A DNA stretch of 7,704 bases from an uncultured Phycisphaerales bacterium. GTDB lineage: Bacteria; Planctomycetota; Phycisphaerae; Phycisphaerales; SM1A02. The position numbers and the translations under genes are program-made. The notes beneath the pieces are model-generated. The model made no database searches. It was not told the DNA's origin and was given only the letters and a program-made list of their open reading frames with translations. Below are positions 1 to 4,409 of the stretch, one piece after another. The DNA is taken from assembly GCA_946886375.1 (NCBI GenBank), contig CAMPIL010000170.1, positions 1-7,704 on the forward strand, in the 5' to 3' direction. The stretch's first letter is position 1, and each line of letters starts with the position of its first letter.

Positions 1-739
1 CCTGCGTGCAGCACTTGGTGATGTTGCAGTAGCCGATGCCGTAGACGTTGCGCAACTCCGGGATGCGGTTCTCAGTATCAAGCGGGTGCATTTCCAGCGC
101 GGCAGTGTGAATGAGAAACCGCGGGCCGATGAACTCGGCGTGCTTGTGGTGATCGCGCAGCACGTGACAGACATCCTGGCACAGGAAACACTCAATGCAC
201 TTGCGGAACTCCTGCACGCGGTCAATGTCCGCCTGCTGCATGCGCCAGGTCCCATCCGGCGCATCGGGCTTGCGCGGCTTGAAAGGCTTGATCCGCTTCT
301 TCACCTCGAAATTCCACGAGACATCCGTCACCAGATCCTTAACCGACGGGAAAGTCTGCAGCGGTTCGATGATGACGGGCATGTCCAGGTCGATCTGATC
401 CAGCCGCGTCATGCACATCAGGCAGGGTTTGCCGTTGACCTCAGCGCTGCACGACCCGCACTTGCCAGCCTTGCAGTTCCAGCGCACAGCCAGATCGTTG
501 GCTTGGTGCGCCTGAATCTGGTGGACTGCATCGAGCACGACCATGCCGGTGCCGACTTCGGTTTTGTAATCGACGAACGTGCCGCCGGTCTTGTCGCCGC
601 GCCAGATGCGGAAGAGCGCGCTGCGCCCCTCGCCATTGGCAACGTGGCTCGGGGTCGGGTGAACCGTGGGCTTCTGGTCCTTGCCTTCGATCAGGTCGTC
701 AGGTCCGGGCTTCAATCGTTCGATGTTTGGAGAAACCAT
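1..739 (-). CDS. sdhB: Succinate dehydrogenase iron-sulfur subunit SdhB (C-terminus cut by window edge)
   Basis: This is the electron-transfer subunit of complex II, carrying electrons from the SdhA flavin to quinone in the membrane. I translated 246 codons and no stop occurs before the left edge, so the C-terminus is missing. The plant-type ferredoxin domain covers about residues 40-145, with [2Fe-2S] ligands C89, C94, C97 and C109 in C-x4-C-x2-C-x11-C spacing; C106 is an extra cysteine. The bacterial-ferredoxin-like domain has the [4Fe-4S] ligands C181, C184, C187 and C191 (CIECFLCQDVCH). C238 and C244 in CNITKCC begin the [3Fe-4S] site, whose last ligand lies outside the window. The fourth [4Fe-4S] cysteine is followed by His, not the usual Pro, which I associate with the Sdh1-type subfamily. 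The ATG at 737-739 is the first possible start after an in-frame TGA, and no Shine-Dalgarno sequence precedes it. About 40 N-terminal residues precede the ferredoxin fold. The gene follows the VOC gene after 116 bp and appears to have its own promoter-like element. Confidence 0.95.
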   Translation of the reverse strand, partial: MVSPNIERLKPGPDDLIEGKDQKPTVHPTPSHVANGEGRSALFRIWRGDKTGGTFVDYKTEVGTGMVVLDAVHQIQAHQANDLAVRWNCKAGKCGSCSAEVNGKPCLMCMTRLDQIDLDMPVIIEPLQTFPSVKDLVTDVSWNFEVKKRIKPFKPRKPDAPDGTWRMQQADIDRVQEFRKCIECFLCQDVCHVLRDHHKHAEFIGPRFLIHTAALEMHPLDTENRIPELRNVYGIGYCNITKCCTQ

Positions 740-855
740 GCGGTGAGATTCTACACCGAGCGATCATCCAGTGCACTCACGCGGCTTCGACGCTTGTCGA
801 TGGCTTGAACTCCGGAATCCTTGCATGATGTTCATCGCCTGCGCACTGCGGGGCG
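740..855 (-). promoter_or_regulatory. VOC-sdhB intergenic gap with candidate sdhB promoter
   Basis: This 116-bp gap separates the VOC stop from the sdhB start, whereas the other sdh junctions overlap. On the minus strand it contains TGTAGAAT at 748-755, with TAGAAT as a candidate -10 ending 8 nt before the sdhB ATG. TGCAC lies at 771-775, 15 nt further upstream. The same two blocks with the same 15-nt spacing occur upstream of sdhC. A -10 this close to the ATG would give a nearly leaderless transcript, which agrees with the missing Shine-Dalgarno sequence. A small hairpin, TCGAC-GCTT-GTCGA on the plus strand, lies at 787-800 but has no T-run, so I do not call it a terminator. The -35 similarity is poor, so promoter activity is inference. 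Confidence 0.4.
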
Positions 856-1281
856 TCATTCGCGCACCGTTGGCGGTTCGTCCGAAGGTTGGCCGAACCA
901 CAGCCAGTAATCGTCGGGATCGCGCAGTTCGAATTCCTTCATGCCGTACTCGGTAATCCGCAAATCGGTAACCGGCAACCCTTTGGATTTGAATTCGCTG
1001 TGAAGCGAGACCACATCATCGGCGTTGAAGTAGAAAATCTGGTAATTCTTCGATGGCCGAGGCACATCACGAATAACCGAGTCGCGCGGCGGAGCGTTGA
1101 ACATGATGAATTGGCCATCGCGGTGCAACTCGCACCAGACCGGTGGCCCGCCCGGAGGACCGAATGTCCCCATCACTTCAAAACCGAGACGTTCGTAGAA
1201 CGCCCTGGTGCGCTGCAGATCCATGACCGCGAGCATCGGCCGCAGTTGTGTCAATCGAGGTTGCAGCAAGGCCGCGCTCAT
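856..1281 (-). CDS. VOC-superfamily (glyoxalase/bleomycin-resistance fold) protein inside the sdh operon
   Basis: This 141-residue protein has two beta-alpha-beta-beta-beta modules typical of the vicinal oxygen chelate fold. The first opens at about residue 13 (LRPMLAVMDLQRTRAFYERLGF) and the second at about residue 80 (YQIFYFNADDV), closing with the family DPD-x-Y motif at 121-125. The usual length for a single VOC protein is 120-150 residues. Compared with GloA-type glyoxalase I, the metal ligand positions read R14 (normally His), E51 (kept), I82 (normally His) and W128 (normally Glu). It is therefore unlikely to be a metal-dependent glyoxalase I, and its substrate is unknown. The ATG overlaps the sdhA stop (ATGA), and GAGGAG at 1287-1292 lies 5 nt upstream of it, so translation is probably coupled to sdhA. 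No signal peptide or membrane segment is seen, suggesting a cytoplasmic protein. The fold call is firm, while any link to complex II function rests only on position. Confidence 0.85.
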   Translation of the reverse strand: MSAALLQPRLTQLRPMLAVMDLQRTRAFYERLGFEVMGTFGPPGGPPVWCELHRDGQFIMFNAPPRDSVIRDVPRPSKNYQIFYFNADDVVSLHSEFKSKGLPVTDLRITEYGMKEFELRDPDDYWLWFGQPSDEPPTVRE

Positions 1282-3137
1282 TTGTTCTCCTCAATTACCT
1301 TCTTCAACTCATCGGGCATCGGCTTGATCGGTTGCCGGCTCAGTTGCATTTCCCCATTCGCGCCGCGGCGTATGACCGTATTGTGCCTGCCGAAGTTGGC
1401 GTCGTCTTTGGTAGGATGGTCTTCGCGGAAGTGTCCGCCGCGGGATTCCTTGCGATCCAGCGCGGCAAGGACGAGGGCCTCGGAAACGGTGAGCAGGTTC
1501 TGCAGATCGAGGGCGGTGTGCCAGCCGGGGTTGTATTCGCGGTTGCCGGGCACCGCCACGTTGTGCGCCCGCTGCTTGAGCGTTTGCAGTTCCTCGACCG
1601 CCTTGCACAGATCGTGCTCGTTGCGGACGATGCCGGCGTTGGCCTGCATCATGTCCTGAAGATCGTACTGAATCTGGTAGGCGTTCTCGCCTCCGCCTGC
1701 GGCCTGTCGCTCCAAGGGTTCCAGCGAACCGCGTGCCGCCGCCTGAACCTGCTGTTCATCGACTTCGGCTGCGCCGTGTTCCTTGGCGAACTTCGCGGCG
1801 AATTCACCGGCACGCTTGCCGAACACGACGAGGTCGCTCAGCGAATTTCCACCCAGGCGGTTGGCCCCGTGCAGGCCAGCCGCGACTTCACCGGCCGCGA
1901 ACAAGCCCGGCACGGTGGACATCTGCGTGTCGCCATCCACCTTCACGCCGCCCATGACGTAGTGCGTGGTGGGACCGACTTCCATCGGTTCTTTCGTAAT
2001 GTCTACACCCGCAAGCGTGATGAACTGGTGGTACATCGACGGCAGTTTTTTCTTGATGTGCTCTTCCGCCTTGCCGCCGAGTTTTTCTTTGATCCATGCG
2101 ATGTCGAGGAACACTCCGCCATGCGGCGAACCTCGACCGGCCTTCACTTCGCGCATGATGCTTCGGGCGACGTGATCGCGGGTCAGCAGTTCCGGCGGGC
2201 GGTTGGCCGACTTGTCGCCCAGCACGTATCGCCAGCCTTCTTCGGGGTCATTCGCGGTCTGATTCTTGTAGTTGTCGGGGATGTCATCGAACATGAAGCG
2301 GCGGCCTTCGGAGTTCTTCAGCACGCCGCCTTCGCCGCGCACGCCTTCGGTGACCAGAATGCCGCGCACGCTGGGCGGCCAGACCATCCCGGTGGGATGG
2401 AACTGGACAAATTCCATGTCCATCAGATCGGCGCCGGCGTTGTAGGCCAGTGCGTGGCCGTCGCCGGTGTATTCCCAACTGTTGGAAGTGATCTTGTACG
2501 CCTTGCCGATGCCGCCGGTGGCGAGGATGACGGCCTTGGCATGGAAGACGCGGAAGCGTCCGAGTTCACGGTCGTAGCCGAAGCAGCCGATGACGCGTGC
2601 CTCGGGATCGCCGGGCGTTCCGTCCTGCAGAAGCGTGACGGCCGTGTGCTCCATGTACACGGAAATGCCGCGATGCACGCCGTAGTCCTGAAGCGTGCGG
2701 ATCATTTCCAGGCCAGTGCGATCGCCCACGTGCGCAAGACGGGGGTAGCGATGCCCGCCGAAGTTTCGCTGCAGGATGCGGCCGTCCTTGGTTCGATCGA
2801 ACACCGCGCCCCATGCTTCCAGTTCGCGCACGCGCTGGGGCGCTTCCTTGGCGTGCAGTTCAGCCATGCGCCAGTTGTTGAGGTACTGTCCGCCACGCAT
2901 CGTGTCGGCGAAATGGACGCGCCAGTTGTCGCGGTCATCGACGTTGGCCATCGCGGCCGCCATGCCGCCCTCGGCCATGACCGTATGGGCCTTGCCGAGC
3001 AGCGATTTGCAGACCAGGCCGACCGAGCAGCCCGCCGCGGACGCTTCAATCGCCGCACGAAGTCCCGCCCCGCCAGCCCCGATCACAATTACATCATGTT
3101 CGTGTTTCGTGAATCCAAGATCGCCGGGAGCGGGCAT
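1278..3137 (-). CDS. sdhA: Succinate dehydrogenase flavoprotein subunit SdhA
   Basis: This is the catalytic subunit, which oxidises succinate to fumarate at a covalently bound FAD on the cytoplasmic side of the membrane. The 619 residues fit the family. The Rossmann FAD motif GAGGAG is at 20-25 after a strand beginning near residue 14. H51 in HTVMAEGG is the expected flavinylation histidine. Substrate and proton-transfer residues align with E. coli SdhA: H247 in QFHPTG, the TEGxRGEGG loop at 263-271, R320 in RDHVARS, H392 in HYVMGG and R427 in HGANRLGGNS. The C-terminal helical domain runs from about 480 to 619. The ATG at 3135-3137 is preferred to a TTG at 3150-3152 because GGAGG (3146-3150) sits 8 nt upstream of the ATG. 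The start overlaps the sdhC stop (TGATG) and the stop overlaps the VOC start (ATGA), so three genes are tightly coupled. No inactivating change is visible. A fumarate reductase assignment cannot be formally excluded, but the anchor and operon type favour SDH. Confidence 0.97.
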   Translation of the reverse strand: MPAPGDLGFTKHEHDVIVIGAGGAGLRAAIEASAAGCSVGLVCKSLLGKAHTVMAEGGMAAAMANVDDRDNWRVHFADTMRGGQYLNNWRMAELHAKEAPQRVRELEAWGAVFDRTKDGRILQRNFGGHRYPRLAHVGDRTGLEMIRTLQDYGVHRGISVYMEHTAVTLLQDGTPGDPEARVIGCFGYDRELGRFRVFHAKAVILATGGIGKAYKITSNSWEYTGDGHALAYNAGADLMDMEFVQFHPTGMVWPPSVRGILVTEGVRGEGGVLKNSEGRRFMFDDIPDNYKNQTANDPEEGWRYVLGDKSANRPPELLTRDHVARSIMREVKAGRGSPHGGVFLDIAWIKEKLGGKAEEHIKKKLPSMYHQFITLAGVDITKEPMEVGPTTHYVMGGVKVDGDTQMSTVPGLFAAGEVAAGLHGANRLGGNSLSDLVVFGKRAGEFAAKFAKEHGAAEVDEQQVQAAARGSLEPLERQAAGGGENAYQIQYDLQDMMQANAGIVRNEHDLCKAVEELQTLKQRAHNVAVPGNREYNPGWHTALDLQNLLTVSEALVLAALDRKESRGGHFREDHPTKDDANFGRHNTVIRRGANGEMQLSRQPIKPMPDELKKVIEENK

Positions 3138-3988
3138 CAGATGATCCTCCAATCATGCCAAATGCCCATCGAGCACAGGCGAACGTACAAATCCGTAAAG
3201 CCCACCCAGAACAGGCTGATCCACGCCCACTGCATGTGCCAGCGGTTGAGGCAACTCACGCACTCGTAAGCCTTGTATTGCGCCGGCGAATCAGACAGGC
3301 AATCCTTCCGGCCGCCGATCACATGTCGCAGCGAGTGGCAGCCGAACGTGTACATCGCGAGGAACACGACGTTGCCGGTGATGATCAGCGACCCCACGCC
3401 AATGCCGAACCGATGCCCGCCCTCGGCAGTTGTGAAGATGTAACTGAGCACCGCGTCGTAACTGAGAATGCCGATGAAGATCAGCGCGATGTACATGAAG
3501 TAGCGATGCACATTCATCAAGACGAGTGGGAACCACCGCTCGCCCCAGTAACTGTTGCGAGGCTCTCCCACAGCGCAATTCGGCGGATCGCCCCAGAACG
3601 CCTTGTAGTACGCCCCGCGGTAGTAGTAGCAGGTGAACCGGAATCCGCCCGGCGCCCACAGAATGAGCAGCGCGGGTGTGAGTGGAATGATGCCGAAGAT
3701 CGACTTGGGCAGCCATGCGGGCCACTCGCCAATCCATGCATGGTGCAACGGAGCCGCGCCCGCCGCGCTGGAATCAACCCACAGCACAGGCGAGTAGAAC
3801 GGCGAGAGGTATTGCGCCCCGTTGCCACCGAACCAGTAATGGGTTCCCTGAAACGCCGCCCACGTCGAATAGACGACGAAACTCAGAAAGTAGATCAGGG
3901 TGATGGTCGGGAACAGCCACCAGGCGTCGCGGCGGGTCGTCTTGAGGAAGTCGCGCTGCTGCGGAAGGGAGATGGGTGCTCGAGTCAT
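3137..3988 (-). CDS. sdhC: Succinate dehydrogenase membrane anchor subunit (Sdh1-type SdhC)
   Basis: This 283-residue integral membrane protein anchors SdhA/SdhB and forms the quinone site. Five hydrophobic stretches are visible at about 24-45, 95-113, 153-183, 196-216 and 252-275. A long aromatic- and glycine-rich loop (about 46-94) lies between the first two. The conserved signature RFTCYYYRGAYYKAFW is at 117-132, followed by DPPNCAVGEP (134-143) and NVHRYFMY (159-166). The C-terminal third is rich in Cys and His: C217, H218 and H222 in CHSLRH, then C230, C243, C246 and H251. In mycobacterial Sdh1 the equivalent subunit is reported to hold a Rieske-type cluster in the membrane, so these are candidate ligands, although I cannot assign them individually. 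No sdhD is present; in this type one anchor does the job of both. I chose the ATG at 3986-3988: the frame is open upstream into the tRNA gene, but that part is not anchor-like. No Shine-Dalgarno sequence precedes this ATG. Confidence 0.9.
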   Translation of the reverse strand: MTRAPISLPQQRDFLKTTRRDAWWLFPTITLIYFLSFVVYSTWAAFQGTHYWFGGNGAQYLSPFYSPVLWVDSSAAGAAPLHHAWIGEWPAWLPKSIFGIIPLTPALLILWAPGGFRFTCYYYRGAYYKAFWGDPPNCAVGEPRNSYWGERWFPLVLMNVHRYFMYIALIFIGILSYDAVLSYIFTTAEGGHRFGIGVGSLIITGNVVFLAMYTFGCHSLRHVIGGRKDCLSDSPAQYKAYECVSCLNRWHMQWAWISLFWVGFTDLYVRLCSMGIWHDWRII

Positions 3989-4160
3989 GGGAAACGTCGA
4001 AAATCGAATCGTCGAAGATCGAAAAACAGCCGGCGCCACTACGCGGAGCCGGGTGAATCCAAGCCAAGGCGCGATTCTACAGCGATTCGCTTTTCCGTGC
4101 AGCGAACCCGTCAGCCCCGCATTGTGGAGGTTTGGTGACTTCGATCGACGATCCGGAAAG
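3989..4160 (-). promoter_or_regulatory. sdhC leader with candidate promoter, inverted repeat and direct repeat
   Basis: This is the 172-bp stretch between tRNA-Asp and sdhC. On the minus strand TGTAGAAT (4074-4081, candidate -10 TAGAAT at 4074-4079) is preceded at 15 nt by TGCAC (4097-4101), the same arrangement as upstream of sdhB. An inverted repeat TTCGCT-N9-AGCGAA at 4086-4106 overlaps the spacer and the TGCAC block, where an operator could sit. Nearer the gene a 12-bp direct repeat with one mismatch, CGTCGAAAATCG / CGTCGAAGATCG on the plus strand, occupies 3995-4006 and 4010-4021. No intrinsic terminator is evident between the tRNA and this promoter, so read-through from the tRNA promoter is possible. 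A start at this -10 would leave a leader of roughly 80 nt. The promoter call is inference from motif sharing; its -35 match to TTGACA is weak. Confidence 0.4.
3995..4021. repeat. Short direct repeat in the sdhC 5' leader
   Basis: Two 12-bp copies, CGTCGAAAATCG at 3995-4006 and CGTCGAAGATCG at 4010-4021, start 15 bp apart and differ at one base. They begin 7 bp upstream of the sdhC ATG on the minus-strand transcript side. The TCGA core is itself palindromic and recurs near 4142. The repeat could be a protein-binding site or could simply be low-complexity leader sequence. Confidence 0.5.
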
Positions 4161-4234
4161 CGAGGCGGACGGGACTCGAACCCGCAACCACCGGCGTGAC
4201 AAGCCGGTACTCTAACCAATTGAGCTACCGCCCC
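4161..4234 (-). tRNA. tRNA-Asp (anticodon GTC)
   Basis: The 74-nt gene folds into a full cloverleaf on the minus strand. The acceptor stem GGGGCGG (4228-4234) pairs with CCGCCTC (4162-4168), with one G-U pair. The D arm carries AGCTCAATTGGTTAGAGT. The anticodon stem CCGGC/GCCGG holds the loop TTGTCAC, whose anticodon GTC lies at 4198-4200 and reads Asp GAC/GAU codons. The T arm has GCGGG-TTCGAGT-CCCGT. The unpaired base at position 73 is G (4161), the known identity element for bacterial AspRS. CCA is not encoded, as the next bases are CTT, so the tail must be added by tRNA nucleotidyltransferase. The gene has a strong-looking promoter upstream and is followed in the same direction by the sdh operon. 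Confidence 0.97.
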
Positions 4235-4267
4235 AGACGGACAAACCCACCTGTCGGGGGACTGAGT

Positions 4268-4295
4268 AATCTAGCACAGTCAGGCAGCCGGTCAA
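4268..4295 (-). promoter_or_regulatory. Sigma70-type promoter of tRNA-Asp
   Basis: On the minus strand TTGACC (4290-4295) is a five-of-six match to the -35 consensus. After a 16-nt spacer comes TAGATT (4268-4273), a good -10 with TGC in front of it in the manner of an extended -10. The expected start is near 4261, giving a leader of about 26 nt before the mature tRNA 5' end, which RNase P would remove. This is the best promoter in the window and fits the strong transcription usual for tRNA genes. Confidence 0.7.
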
Positions 4296-4332
4296 GCCGC
4301 CCGGGTGTCGGCCGAACCGGGCGTCAGTGAAG

Positions 4333-4409
4333 GCCGCTTGCGGCTTCGCACGCCGCCTATTAGACGATTGTTCGCCTCGAAATTGATCATGTGCTCAGCC
4401 GCAAGCGGC
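4333..4409. repeat. 13-bp inverted repeat, each arm a small GC hairpin, directly after polA
   Basis: GCCGCTTGCGGCT at 4333-4345 and its exact reverse complement at 4397-4409 are separated by 51 bp. Each arm is also nearly self-complementary (GCCGC-TT-GCGGC), so the RNA could fold as two small hairpins or one long stem. The arm at 4397-4409 begins on the base right after the polA TGA. Neither hairpin is followed by a T-run, so a classical intrinsic terminator is not shown. Possible roles are a polA 3'-end or stability element, or a dispersed palindromic repeat. Confidence 0.65.

Noticed and set aside
787..800. Hairpin TCGAC-GCTT-GTCGA as a terminator between the VOC gene and sdhB
   Set aside because: The stem is only 5 bp and there is no T-run on either strand, so termination cannot be supported.
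86..808. A 240-codon plus-strand open frame at the left edge
   Set aside because: It lies opposite sdhB. The minus-strand reading gives all the expected Fe-S cysteine motifs, while the plus reading gives no known domain.
3138..3152. TTG start for sdhA five codons upstream
   Set aside because: The TTG overlaps the GGAGG that is well placed for the ATG at 3135-3137, and it would extend into sdhC without gain in family similarity.
1248..3269. A 673-codon open frame on the plus strand opposite sdhA
   Set aside because: It is the mirror of a GC-rich gene whose codon third positions leave the opposite strand free of stops. Its translation has no recognisable motif, whereas the minus-strand frame gives a full SdhA.
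3989..4219. A longer SdhC start reaching into the tRNA-Asp gene
   Set aside because: The extra 77 residues are translated tRNA and leader sequence with no membrane or family features; the ATG at 3986-3988 fits the family N-terminus.
4161..4234. tRNA gene as an integration site for a mobile element
   Set aside because: No integrase, no repeated tRNA 3' end and no foreign-looking cargo are present nearby; housekeeping genes flank both sides.
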